Below, piece after piece: positions 36,929-46,216 of a stretch of DNA of 64,000 bases. Position numbers and translations under genes: made by a program. Location of the stretch: the NCBI GenBank assembly GCA_963776205.1, contig CAVZLR010000004.1, positions 930,001-994,000 of the forward strand. The letters are read 5' to 3'. Source of the DNA: UBA4459 sp963776205. Lineage in GTDB: Bacteria; Bacteroidota; Bacteroidia; Bacteroidales; F082. The notes under the pieces are model-generated. The model had not been told where the DNA came from, ran no database searches, and saw only the letters and a list, made by a program, of their open reading frames with translations. Every line of letters begins with the position of its first letter. The stretch's first letter is position 1.

Positions 36929-38125
36929 CTATTTCCTCCCCGGATATACTTTCAATGCTTCATCCAGTACCTTTATGGATTTCTTCAGATCATCCACATT
37001 TAATACATAACTGATCCTGACTTCATCTTTTCCTTTACCAGGTGTTGAATAAAAGCCTGAAGCAGGAGCAAGCATGACAGTTTGGTTTTCGAAACTATAA
37101 TCTTCCAGCAACCATTGGCAAAATTTATCTGAATCATCAATCGGCAAGCGGGCTACTACATAAAATGCACCAGCGGGATTTGGGCAATAAGCACCTTTAA
37201 TATTATTTATTCCTTCAACAATAGCATTTCTTCTCGCTAAATATTCTTTTTTAACTTCTACAAAATAGGAATCAGGCGTATCCACGGCCGCTTCTGCCAG
37301 CACTTGACCGAAGGTTGGAGGACTTAGCCTGGCCTGTGCAAATTTCAGAGCGGTGGCCATCAACTCTTTGTTTTTTGAGGCCATCCATCCCAGACGTGCA
37401 CCACATGCACTATATCTTTTCGAAACTGAATCGATCAGTATTACATTCTGCTCAATACCATCCAGGTACATGGCCGAATAATGTTTTCTGCCATCATAGG
37501 TAAATTCACGATATACTTCATCAGCAATTAAGAACAGGTCATACTTTTTCACGATATCTCGCAACACTTCCAATTCTTCTTTTGAATACAAATAACCAGT
37601 CGGATTATTTGGGTTGCAAACAAGTATAGCTTTGGTGCGTTCTGTAATATTTTTTTCAAATTCTTCAATAGGAGGCAGAGCAAACCCTGATTCGATTGAA
37701 GAAAAGATTGGTTTAACTTTAATACCGGCATTGGTTGCAAACCCATTATAATTGGCATAAAATGGCTCCGGGATGATTACTTCATCATCCGGGTCCATGA
37801 TGGACTGGAATGCAAATAGCAATGCTTCCGATGCCCCTGCTCCTACAATAATTTCTTCGGCTCTTATATCAATATCAACCGTTTTATAGTATTCTACCAG
37901 TTTTTTGCGTAACGAGATCATACCAGCAGAATGGCTGTAAGCAATCACCTTCTGATCGTAATTATGAATCGCATTGAGGGATATTTCGGGCGTTTCAATA
38001 TCCGGTTGACCAATATTCAAGGGATAGATTTTTACACCACGGGCTCTTGCTGCTTCAGCATAAGGAACTAGTTTCCTAATCGGTGATTCAGGCATTAAAC
38101 GTCCTTTTTGCGAAATCTTTGGCAT
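36929..38125 (-). CDS. pyridoxal phosphate-dependent aminotransferase (class I/II)
   Basis: A 398-residue fold-type I aminotransferase. The PLP lysine is in DSVSKRYSACGARLGW, with NPNNPTGYLYSKEELE, and DEVYREFTYDG supplying the PLP-contacting Asp and Tyr. The start MPKISQKGRLMPESPIRKLVPYAEAARARGVKIYPLNIGQPD is the usual N-terminus of the AspC-like 'pyridoxal phosphate-dependent aminotransferase' group in Bacteroidota. The amino acid specificity is not readable. Confidence 0.9.
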   Translation of the reverse strand: MPKISQKGRLMPESPIRKLVPYAEAARARGVKIYPLNIGQPDIETPEISLNAIHNYDQKVIAYSHSAGMISLRKKLVEYYKTVDIDIRAEEIIVGAGASEALLFAFQSIMDPDDEVIIPEPFYANYNGFATNAGIKVKPIFSSIESGFALPPIEEFEKNITERTKAILVCNPNNPTGYLYSKEELEVLRDIVKKYDLFLIADEVYREFTYDGRKHYSAMYLDGIEQNVILIDSVSKRYSACGARLGWMASKNKELMATALKFAQARLSPPTFGQVLAEAAVDTPDSYFVEVKKEYLARRNAIVEGINNIKGAYCPNPAGAFYVVARLPIDDSDKFCQWLLEDYSFENQTVMLAPASGFYSTPGKGKDEVRISYVLNVDDLKKSIKVLDEALKVYPGRK

Positions 38126-38156
38126 GATACTGTTTTTTTAGGTTAATGAAAATAAA

Positions 38157-38197
38157 AAATGGTTAACCGGTAATGAACTTTTAACGATTAACCATTT
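38157..38197 (-). terminator. terminator-like hairpin after the DUF1573 gene
   Basis: Perfect 10-base arms (AAATGGTTAA and TTAACCATTT) around 21 bases. On the minus strand the stem is followed by a T-rich stretch. It lies 19 bases after the DUF1573 stop. Confidence 0.6.
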
Positions 38198-38215
38198 CAA
38201 AATGTTTATTAATTT

Positions 38216-38671
38216 TTATTTATTGACGGGGGCTGCACCCACACTACTTTCTTTGGTTGGTAATGCTTCATTTGCGGCAGCAAGTACTTTACCTTTAATT
38301 CGCAACACCACAGTGCCGTTTCCTTTGGCATTTGAATAAATAGTTACTGTTTTGTTAAAGCTGCCAGCTTTGTTGGTATTGTAGGTAACTTTAATATTGT
38401 TTGACTCACCCGGTAAAATGGGTTCTTTAGGCCAGGAAGGAACTGTGCACCCACATGATGAACGGGGTTTTGAAAGAATTAATGGTTCATTACCAGTATT
38501 TGTAAATACAAATTCGTAAGCTCCATCAGAACTTAACTCTATATCACCATAATCGTGCAAAGTATCTTCAAAAGAAATTTTTGGTCCATTTTCTTTTTTA
38601 TCTTCCGCTTCCTGCGCAGTTAAAGTAAATATTGCAAATATTAGAGTTGCCAATAATGTAATCTGTTTCAT
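38216..38671 (-). CDS. DUF1573 exported protein
   Basis: A 151-residue protein with a signal peptide (about 1-19) and one immunoglobulin-like DUF1573 domain (FEDTLHDYGDIE, FVFTNTGNEPLILSKPRSSCGCTVPSWPKEPILPGES, FNKTVTIYSNAKG). The SCGCT motif is the family's mark. The function is unknown; it is probably periplasmic or surface-exposed. It is followed by a terminator-like hairpin. Confidence 0.88.
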   Translation of the reverse strand: MKQITLLATLIFAIFTLTAQEAEDKKENGPKISFEDTLHDYGDIELSSDGAYEFVFTNTGNEPLILSKPRSSCGCTVPSWPKEPILPGESNNIKVTYNTNKAGSFNKTVTIYSNAKGNGTVVLRIKGKVLAAANEALPTKESSVGAAPVNK

Positions 38672-38901
38672 TTTTTTGAATTTTTTATTTTAAGACTGCA
38701 AAATTAATAATAATATCTATGTTGATACGATATTTAATAGAAAATCATTACCACTTCGTTTTACATAAATCATACCAGAAAGTTACACTTTACCACATAG
38801 CAAACTTCTCGCAAAATATCTTGGAACTCAGATCAGAATAATTGAAAAGTAAATTAGTAGATAGTAATTAAATCAGTACAGCAGCATTTATTTATAAGTT
38901 T

Positions 38902-40624
38902 CTATTCATATTCAACAATTACTACAGTTCTCGCTATTTCTGTAATGTAAACACTAATTTGTTTTAAGCTGTCCATTATTTCCATGTGTATTTCATGGGT
39001 AGCAATGGAATCCTCTCTTTGTTGTTGTAGCCGTTTTATGTGGTGTATTTTAAATTCCTCTGCAAGGTTTGCATAACTGCCTTCCTTTCTCACAATCTTT
39101 TTCGCTTTCTTTATTTTTTGTTCTGAGAAAGTCTCCTCCAGGCGACTCATCTGCTTATAGATTTTAGCATGATAAGTCATTATTTCTTCTTGCCCATCTT
39201 TTGAAAAATCAAATTTTAGATTCCTTTTCTTTTCTATTAGCGGAAACATATCACGATGGATTATGTCGCCAATGGCTTCCATATCCCGAACAATCGAAAT
39301 AAGGTTAAAGACTTCTCTACTCTGTGCATCTGTTAGCTCTTCACCTCCGATTTTTAGCAAATATGTGGTAATTTTCTTTTGAAGGTAGTCAATCTTTCCT
39401 TCGCGCATTTCTATACCCTCAACAATGGTCAGTTGTTCGTGGACACTATCTGTTCCTTCTGCGTTACTTAGTAGGGGATGAATAACTGCCCGCAACATTC
39501 TACGAAGTATTTTTGCCATTCTTCCAACTTCGGCCTGACTCAAATCGATAGCCAACGAAGGGGTAGACAGCGCTTTTTCATCAAGGTGCCATGTAACAGC
39601 GTCAATTGGCTTTTCCGAATCTATTTCAGGTATTATTTTCAATACAATTTTAGCTAAAATGGATGTAAATGGAAGAAATAGTAATGCAACACTCACATTA
39701 AACAATGTATGTGCATTAGCAATCTGACGAGGTGCCTCAGCTGCCAGCTTTTGAACACCCACTGCATCAGAAGCCGGCGATATCCACCTGACAATATCAG
39801 CAAAATAAGGGATCCAAAACAAGAAAAGTACAGCTCCCAGTGTATTGAAAATAACATGAGCCAAGGCAACCCTCTTGGCCTCTCTTGTGGCACCAATGCT
39901 TGCTAATGCGGCAGTAACACATGTTCCGATGTTCGCTCCAAGCAACAACGGTATTCCTGCATCAAGTGATAATAAACCCTGTTGGGCTAAAACAATAACA
40001 ATACCTGTAAAAGCACTGCTGCTTTGTATGAGCGCTGTAAAAAGGGCTCCAATTAAGAGACCAAATAACCGGATTTTCAAGGTTTTTCATTAGATTTATA
40101 AATGGCTCATAATCACGTAGAGGCGACATTGATTCTGACATTATATTCATTCCCATGAATAATATTCCAAACCCGAGCAAGGATTCTCCCAGGTATTTGG
40201 TTGAGCCTTTTTTAAAAAAAACCGTCAGTGCGAAGCCAACAATAATCATTAAAAACGCATAATCGGTGATCTTGAAGGCAATCAATTGAGCAGTAACCGT
40301 TGTACCAATGTTTGCACCAAGAATAACACTTAAAGTTTGACCGAAATGAAGCAGTTGTGCCTGTGTAAAACTTACAAGCATAACAGTAGTAGCACTGCTA
40401 CTCTGAATGACCATTGTAACGAAGGCTCCGACTGCAAGACCAATAATTCGATTATTTGTAAGAACTGAAAGAATACTTCTCATGCCTTTTCCGGCAGATT
40501 TCTTCAAGCCTTCACTCATTTTTTCCATCCCATACAGGAAAAGTGCCAATCCTCCAAGCAATCCCATGATGAGAAATAACCAGGAAAAATCAGTTGAACT
40601 TTTAATACTGTATAGAAGAAACAT
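38902..40624 (-). CDS. Na/Pi cotransporter (NptA type) with PhoU-like tail (apparent frameshift)
   Basis: Na+/phosphate cotransporter family protein. The first frame (40624 to about 40065) has VTMVIQSSSATTVMLVSF, and the second (to 38902) has FTALIQSSSAFTGIVIVL; these two QSSSA motifs are the family's inverted repeats. Removing one base from the run of three identical bases at 40063-40065 joins them as ENPVIGLLIGALFTALIQ. A cytosolic PhoU-like helical domain (about 350-570) follows. The restored protein has 573 residues. It starts 1 base after TctA and is the last gene of the nine-gene phosphate operon. It takes up phosphate with Na+. Confidence 0.87.
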
Positions 40625-40625
40625 C

Positions 40626-42110
40626 TTAATGTATTTTGTTTAATCGTTTTTTAATGTAAGGCAAAAAGAATGATACCAAGGCCAATATGATAATGATCAA
40701 GCTTCCTGGACGGGTAAAGAAATCAAGCCATTCACCTTTCACCAGTGATAAGCGTAAATTTTCCTCAATCATTTTGCCTAGTATAAGCCCTAAAATTACA
40801 GGGGCAGTAGGAAAGTCTCCCCTTTTCATCAACCAGCCGAGTATACCAAAAGCAATACAAATACCGACATCAAAAATGGAATTTTGAATAAAATAGCTGC
40901 CAATAAAAGACAATGCAAGGATGATAGGATATAGTAAAGATTTGGGAGCTGCAATGATTTTTATCCAAAGTTTGTTGCCCAATAATCCCACAAAAAACAT
41001 AAAGATATTGGCAAAAAACAGGCTGATAAAAATGCCATAAACCAAACCGGGTTCCTTATCAAAAAGCTGAGGCCCGGGATTTAATTTATGAATCATTAGC
41101 GCACCAATCAATACAGCAGTCGAGGCACTTCCCGGAATTCCCAGGGTAAGTAGCGGAACTAAAGCCCCGCCCACAGATCCATTATTTGCTGCCTCTGGTG
41201 CAGCTACCCCTTCAAGCGATCCTTTTCCAAATTTCTCAGGATGTTTGCTCCCACTTTTAGCATTATCGTATGCAATAAAGGTTGCAATGGTGCCTCCCGC
41301 ACCCGGAATACATCCAACCAAAGTACCAATCACTGAAGCCTTCAACATCAAATACTTCATTTTAAAAAGCTCCTTCCATGAAAGCTTATCTGAAAGATTA
41401 ACTTTTGCTGTTTTTTGAGATTCAAGGCTCCCACCTTTTTCAATACTATAAAATATTTCACCAAGAGCAAATAGCCCTATCAAAGCAGGAATAAATGCAA
41501 TTCCATCAGCAAGATCAGGTATCCCCATTGAAAATCTTGAAAATGGGAGCTGTGTATCAAATCCTATTGTAATTAAAAGCAGACCTATAGCTGAAGATAT
41601 AAATCCTTTCAATGGGCTTTTTCCCGCAAGCGAAGAAATAATTGTCAGTCCGAAAACTCCCAGTGCAAAATATTCATAAGATTCAAAAGAAAGAGCAAGT
41701 GAAGCCAGAGGTACAGAGAATAAGATAAGTATAATTGTACCGATCAAACCACCAATTGTGGAAGCTGTTAAAGATGTAAGTAATGCCTGGAGTGGTTTAC
41801 CCTGCTTTGTTAATTCATAGCCATCAAAAGTTGTAGCCACTGCCCCGGGCGTACCAGGTGTATTGATGGCGATAGCTGTTATTGACCCTCCATAATTAGA
41901 TGACAAATAAACCGAAACTAATAATACCAGGGCACTGATTGGATCCAAACCGAAGGTTACTGGTAACATTAAAGCAACCCCAATTGAAGGCGATAATCCT
42001 GGTAAAACACCTACCAGTATTCCGACAATCACTCCAATGAACATCATCAGAATGGGCAAAAATTGTCCAAATTCCTGTAAGCCTAACCAAAGATCATTAA
42101 ATATACCCAT
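40626..42110 (-). CDS. tctA: tripartite tricarboxylate transporter large permease (TctA)
   Basis: A 494-residue inner membrane protein of the TctA family with about 12 TM helices. Landmarks: GVLPGLSPSIGVALMLPVTF near 38, YGGSITAIAINTPGTPGAVATTFDGYEL near 73, and GCIPGAGGTIATFIAYDNAK, VAAPEAANNGSVGGALVPLLTLGIPGS further on. It imports carboxylate-type substrates with a periplasmic binding protein. It starts 9 bases after the TctC-TctB fusion and precedes the Na/Pi transporter by 1 base. A TTT transporter inside a phosphate operon is unexpected; the substrate is unknown. Confidence 0.9.
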   Translation of the reverse strand: MGIFNDLWLGLQEFGQFLPILMMFIGVIVGILVGVLPGLSPSIGVALMLPVTFGLDPISALVLLVSVYLSSNYGGSITAIAINTPGTPGAVATTFDGYELTKQGKPLQALLTSLTASTIGGLIGTIILILFSVPLASLALSFESYEYFALGVFGLTIISSLAGKSPLKGFISSAIGLLLITIGFDTQLPFSRFSMGIPDLADGIAFIPALIGLFALGEIFYSIEKGGSLESQKTAKVNLSDKLSWKELFKMKYLMLKASVIGTLVGCIPGAGGTIATFIAYDNAKSGSKHPEKFGKGSLEGVAAPEAANNGSVGGALVPLLTLGIPGSASTAVLIGALMIHKLNPGPQLFDKEPGLVYGIFISLFFANIFMFFVGLLGNKLWIKIIAAPKSLLYPIILALSFIGSYFIQNSIFDVGICIAFGILGWLMKRGDFPTAPVILGLILGKMIEENLRLSLVKGEWLDFFTRPGSLIIIILALVSFFLPYIKKRLNKIH

Positions 42111-42119
42111 AATCTCTTT

Positions 42120-43631
42120 TTACATAAACCACATACCAATAGGTAAATCAATATGCAGGAGTTTACTAAATACTAAATAACTGAACAGAACAAAACCAAA
42201 AGCACTGATGATCGTCGCATGCGTCTTCCTGTACTTCAATAGATATAAGGTGGCTGCTATAAAAATCGGTGTTGTAAAATAATAGCCAAGCCATTGCATA
42301 GCGGCCAAATAGCCAATTAAAAATGCGATAATAATCAATACTGTTATTGCTGAATCATTTGAATTGGCAGTATCTTTTTCCTGCGGCCTTATGAATAATA
42401 AAACACTTAACAGCAACAAAACAATTACCCATATCCTGGGTATAAGCGCCGGGCTGGTTATGTCTAATTTGTCCGGTATTATAAAAAGTGTCGTCTGATA
42501 GTAGAAAAACAATGCGATGCTAAAAAGTCCGGCTCCAAATAATTGATCATAGCTGATGTCTTTTATTTTAAATTTCTTTAATACAAGTACCAGCAGACTG
42601 ACTCCTGCTATAATTATTAGGAAAACGATTATTAGCCTTGGCCCTATTTTTAAATAGGACACCAACAAACCTGCTTTGTTCAAGTAGAAATTTGTCTCTT
42701 CAATTTCTTTTTTAATCCTCGTGGTGAAAACATCTTGCTTTTCAAAACTAGAGAACACATAAGTTTCATTACAAAACTCTTCCCAATCAGGATCGTTTAC
42801 TACATCTTCAAGGACTTTTGTGACATAGAGAACTGCCTCATTAGGCACACCTTTCTTAAAAGCAAAACCACGCCACATCGATTCATCAATATCATACCCC
42901 TGTTCTTTAAATGTTGGCACATCCGGAAGCAGTTTTAATCTTTTCTTACTCGCAATTGAAACGATTTCAAGATTACTTTTCCCTTTAATATCAGAAGGGT
43001 TACCCACACAAACCGCAGCTTCATCTCTAAGCAACGCAAGAATTGATTGCGGTCCACTCTTATAATCGATCCATTTAGCATCAATTCCTATTGTTTCCCA
43101 GCTCTTCAATGCCATAATATGGTCTCGTCCGCCTGTTCCGGGACCAATCCAAACCTGGGTTTCTCCACCCTTGTTGGCATCCTCAATAATATCAGAGAGC
43201 GATTTGAAATTTCTTTTCTGGTTAGAAATTAAAGCTTCAGGGTCAGAAACCATATTTGCTACGAATTGAAAATCTTCAAGCTTTACTTTACTTTTATTAA
43301 CCATTACAGTTGACAGAAATGACTGCGTAACTCCCAATAAAGTATAACCATCAGCCTTCACATCAAGTACATATTGCATCGCCACAAGTCCTTGTGTACC
43401 TGAGCGATTTTCAACCACAAATGCAACATCACTGTACTTTCGTGCGATTTCAGCCACTTTTCTGGCCATATAATCAATAGCAGAACCTGGTTTTGAATGT
43501 ACGATTATTGTTATTGGCTTAGCAGGATACGTTTTACCCTGTCCTATACCTAAATACATATAGCCCAGCAAACTGAGGTACCCAATAATAATAATGCCAG
43601 TGATTATTTTCTTAGCCATCATTCTGTGCAA
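42120..43631 (-). CDS. TctC-TctB fusion: tripartite tricarboxylate binding protein plus small permease
   Basis: A 503-residue protein. Residues 1-30 are an N-terminal anchor. Residues 35-310 are a TctC (Bug-type) binding domain (TYPAKPITIIVHSKPGSAIDYMARKVAE, VENRSGTQGLVAMQYV, LPDVPTFKEQGYD). Residues 320-500 have about five TM helices with TctB features (LDITSPALIPRIWVIVLLLLSV, LGYYFTTPIFIAATLYLL). TctC and TctB are normally separate genes; here the binding domain is tethered to the membrane subunit. The reading frame is continuous, so fusion is direct from sequence. TctA follows at 9 bases. Confidence 0.82.
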   Translation of the reverse strand: MHRMMAKKIITGIIIIGYLSLLGYMYLGIGQGKTYPAKPITIIVHSKPGSAIDYMARKVAEIARKYSDVAFVVENRSGTQGLVAMQYVLDVKADGYTLLGVTQSFLSTVMVNKSKVKLEDFQFVANMVSDPEALISNQKRNFKSLSDIIEDANKGGETQVWIGPGTGGRDHIMALKSWETIGIDAKWIDYKSGPQSILALLRDEAAVCVGNPSDIKGKSNLEIVSIASKKRLKLLPDVPTFKEQGYDIDESMWRGFAFKKGVPNEAVLYVTKVLEDVVNDPDWEEFCNETYVFSSFEKQDVFTTRIKKEIEETNFYLNKAGLLVSYLKIGPRLIIVFLIIIAGVSLLVLVLKKFKIKDISYDQLFGAGLFSIALFFYYQTTLFIIPDKLDITSPALIPRIWVIVLLLLSVLLFIRPQEKDTANSNDSAITVLIIIAFLIGYLAAMQWLGYYFTTPIFIAATLYLLKYRKTHATIISAFGFVLFSYLVFSKLLHIDLPIGMWFM

Positions 43632-43655
43632 CTTAACCGAAGGAATTGCTAAATT

Positions 43656-44126
43656 TTACCAAGTTTTAAAAGGATTCTTCATTAACATTGAGTTATAGAA
43701 TCTCGAGTCACCTGTTACTTCTTCTCCCAACCAATCCGGTTTGTTAAAACCTGTCGATTCTGACGGTAATTCAATTTCAGCAACAGTCAGGCCTTCATTC
43801 TCACCATAAAACTCATCCACTTCAAACTTCAAACCACTTTTCTCCGGAACAATAAAACGTGTTTTATCTATTATGCCAGGTTCACAAAGATTCAAAAGTT
43901 CGGTTACTTCCATAACAGGAATTTCTTTTTCCCATTCGTATCTACTCGCACCGCTTTCGTTACCAATTCCTTTAATTGTTATAAATCCCTGAGCACCTTT
44001 AATACGAACTCTTACTGTTCTTTCAGGAACTGACGACAAATACCCCTGCGTAATTCTAGTTTCTTTCGTTGCAAAAGGTTTAAATTCACCTTTTACCAAA
44101 AATTTTCTTTCAATTTCTTTTCCCAT
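43656..44126 (-). CDS. CYTH-domain protein (triphosphate tunnel family)
   Basis: A 156-residue protein with the CYTH N-terminal motif EIERKFLV (ExExK), followed by RITQGYLSSVPERTVRVRIK, GFITIKG, RYEWEKEIP, KTRFIVP and FEVDEFYGENEGL, so all strands of the tunnel fold are present. CYTH proteins of this short type usually hydrolyse inorganic triphosphate or related substrates. It is the third CYTH-like gene in a row, 4 bases after a divergent paralogue, in an operon with phosphate transporters. Confidence 0.9.
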   Translation of the reverse strand: MGKEIERKFLVKGEFKPFATKETRITQGYLSSVPERTVRVRIKGAQGFITIKGIGNESGASRYEWEKEIPVMEVTELLNLCEPGIIDKTRFIVPEKSGLKFEVDEFYGENEGLTVAEIELPSESTGFNKPDWLGEEVTGDSRFYNSMLMKNPFKTW

Positions 44127-44130
44127 GTTT

Positions 44131-44772
44131 CTAATTCGCTAATTTTTTATCAATCATTCCTACCACACGTTTTGCTGCCTGCAGGTAATTAATATTTTCC
44201 ACACCTTCAAGCCCCAAATCCTTGATGGTTTTTTTGATATCATCAATTTCGGTTGATTCTGAATTTACAGTCACAACCATGGCCCCGTTGATCCATACAT
44301 TGGCATATTCACAAATAGTGTCGTTAATCATATATCCAAAACGCTCTTTTTCTACTGAAACTGCTTGCAAGTCGGTGTGATTTTTAACTATTTCCAGAAA
44401 TTCATCAAGTGTATATTCCTCCTTCCCTAATTTTGCCATTTCCACCTGAAATGCAGGAAATACTTCATTTTCAAGCACCTCTGCTTTCATTGGGAACTCC
44501 CCTTTCATTAAAGGATTCCATTGTTCAAGGCCATCTACTTCCTGAACGAAAGTTTTAATATCCATCTTACCATCCCGGATCTTTGTGTTATTTACATTAT
44601 TTGTTTTTGAGATTATATATGTTTCCTTTGAAGTTCTCTCCCAAACCTTTGAAGGAACCGGAATTGATAGCCTTGACATTAAGTATGCTACTTCTTCAAA
44701 ATCTCTGCCGAAGGTTCTGAACTCAAAACGAGGTTTTGATATTTCGCCTATTGCTAATTTTTCTTTTGTCAT
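44131..44772 (-). CDS. divergent CYTH-like protein (second of a paralogous pair)
   Basis: A 213-residue protein without a recognised family. It is clearly paralogous to the gene at 44794: PRFEFRTFG, KIRDGKMDIKTF, GLEQWNPLMKGEFP, EEYTLDEFL, LQAAKRVVGM. The order of motifs parallels the CYTH fold: a first strand with (R)xEFR in place of ExExK, the central IRxGxMDIK strand, and the C-terminal VSVEKERFGYMI, CEYANVWING and VTVNSEST strands. I infer a degenerate triphosphate-tunnel protein, in which the first acidic residue of ExExK is missing. It has no signal peptide. It follows its paralogue by 21 bases and precedes the canonical CYTH gene by 4. Confidence 0.7.
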   Translation of the reverse strand: MTKEKLAIGEISKPRFEFRTFGRDFEEVAYLMSRLSIPVPSKVWERTSKETYIISKTNNVNNTKIRDGKMDIKTFVQEVDGLEQWNPLMKGEFPMKAEVLENEVFPAFQVEMAKLGKEEYTLDEFLEIVKNHTDLQAVSVEKERFGYMINDTICEYANVWINGAMVVTVNSESTEIDDIKKTIKDLGLEGVENINYLQAAKRVVGMIDKKLAN

Positions 44773-44793
44773 CTATTTATCTTAATAGTTATT

Positions 44794-45423
44794 TTAAAAT
44801 TTAATATTATTCCAGGACTCCGGTAGTTTTGTTAGTCCCATAATCCTTTTTAGTGCCAGTGGATAGCTCACATTTTCAACATTGCTGTTTATTCCTAATA
44901 ATTGTTTCGCTTCAATTACCTTATCAGGATCTTCCGATTCAATACAAATCGTTTTTATGGAAGCTCCATTGACTTTGATTTCTGCAATTTCAGTGATACA
45001 ACCACCAATTGTGTATGCGTGCCTTATTTTCCAAACATAAGCAACCGCTAAATCAGGATCGATGGTAACAACCTCATCAACAAACTGCTTTAAGGTATAT
45101 TTCTCACGCTCAAATACTGGACTTTCAATCCCAAGTGCAGGAAATACAACACTTTTGATTACGTTTGCCATTATCGGAAACTGCCCAACTAAAACAGGAT
45201 TCCATTGCTGTAAACCTTTAAACTCTTGCTCAAGGTTTTTAATGTCCATAACACCTTCCCTAATTTTGATATTATTCTTTCTTTTCCAGGGAGTAAGCAA
45301 ATAGACAGAATCCATTTCACGTGTCATTTCTTTTGGTGAAAGTTCCTGAATCTTATTTACATATTCAACCAGGTTGTTTCCAAAGATTCTGAATTCATAC
45401 CTGGGAATCACTGCGGATACCAT
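44794..45423 (-). CDS. divergent CYTH-like protein (first of a paralogous pair)
   Basis: A 209-residue cytosolic protein paralogous to the gene at 44131. Shared motifs: PRYEFRIFG, NIKIREGVMDIKNLEQ, GLQQWNPVLVGQFPI, EKYTLKQFV, LALKRIMGL. The strand order fits a CYTH/VTC-type tunnel: RYEFR at the start is like the first strand of polyphosphate polymerase (VTC) domains, and VWKIRHAYTIGG with ITEIAEIKVNG and ICIESED ends like CYTH proteins. The function is inferred only from fold resemblance. It starts 1 base after the SdiA-regulated lipoprotein gene. Confidence 0.7.
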   Translation of the reverse strand: MVSAVIPRYEFRIFGNNLVEYVNKIQELSPKEMTREMDSVYLLTPWKRKNNIKIREGVMDIKNLEQEFKGLQQWNPVLVGQFPIMANVIKSVVFPALGIESPVFEREKYTLKQFVDEVVTIDPDLAVAYVWKIRHAYTIGGCITEIAEIKVNGASIKTICIESEDPDKVIEAKQLLGINSNVENVSYPLALKRIMGLTKLPESWNNIKF

Positions 45424-45424
45424 T

Positions 45425-46183
45425 TTAATTATTTTTAATTTTATAAATATTCAACTTTGCTGTAGCGTCGTTTATAAGATATACAATATCATTATCCACG
45501 ACTACGCCTTCATATTTCAAATCATCCAGTTTAAACCTCATAAGCGCATTACCATTGTAGTCGCATTTATACAGACTTTCTGATTGGTCGCTGACAATCC
45601 ATAGAAGTGAATTTGAAACATCTACAAAAATTCCTGAATAATCAGATGCGAATCCTAACTTCACTTCACTGATGATTCCAGATTCAGGATTCCATACGAC
45701 CATCAAGTCAGGATTTGTTTCATTTAGTATATAATAGAAACCATTGTTACTGTTATATGATATACCTTCTAAACCACTATTATCAGCACCAAACGGGATA
45801 ATTATTTTATAAGTGCCCATATTATTCCCGGAGGTATAGTCAAGTAAACTAACCTCCCTTTCTGCCTCCTCAACAATGGCGATTAAATCCTTAACAGGGT
45901 TATATGTAACCCCTTCGAGATCTTTACCTTCGTATTCCAGTGTACGTATAACTTTTCCTTCCTGATCAAGTTCATAAACCTGATTTGTATGATCGCTTAC
46001 AGTAAGCAGTGTCATTTTATTAGTTCCAAAAGACAAGCCAGATGGCTCTGGTACATCAACCTTGTAACTATCAATTAACTCAAGGGTACCCACAGGAACC
46101 TCAATCACCAGAACCGGTTCATCGTTCTTTGTACAAGAAATTGCGATGAATAAACAAATGCAGATGATTGAGATTCTTTTCAT
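45425..46183 (-). CDS. SdiA-regulated-domain lipoprotein (beta-propeller)
   Basis: A 252-residue lipoprotein with lipobox AISC (Cys near 17) and an SdiA-regulated (YjiK-type) domain predicted as a beta-propeller: VPEPSGLSFGTNKMTLLTVSD, DLEGVTYNPVKDLIAIVEEAER, SGLEGISYNSNNGFYYILNE, DYSGIFVDVSNSLLWIVSDQS, KYEGVVVDNDIVYLI. These strand pairs repeat about five times. The activity is unknown. The same domain occurs inside the secreted lamin-tail protein at 54014, and the lamin-tail lipoprotein gene lies 33 bases upstream, so the two domains work together. The gene for a CYTH-like protein follows after 1 base. Confidence 0.85.
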   Translation of the reverse strand: MKRISIICICLFIAISCTKNDEPVLVIEVPVGTLELIDSYKVDVPEPSGLSFGTNKMTLLTVSDHTNQVYELDQEGKVIRTLEYEGKDLEGVTYNPVKDLIAIVEEAEREVSLLDYTSGNNMGTYKIIIPFGADNSGLEGISYNSNNGFYYILNETNPDLMVVWNPESGIISEVKLGFASDYSGIFVDVSNSLLWIVSDQSESLYKCDYNGNALMRFKLDDLKYEGVVVDNDIVYLINDATAKLNIYKIKNN

Positions 46184-46216
46184 GGATAATTGAGTTATTT
46201 ATATAAAATTTTAACG

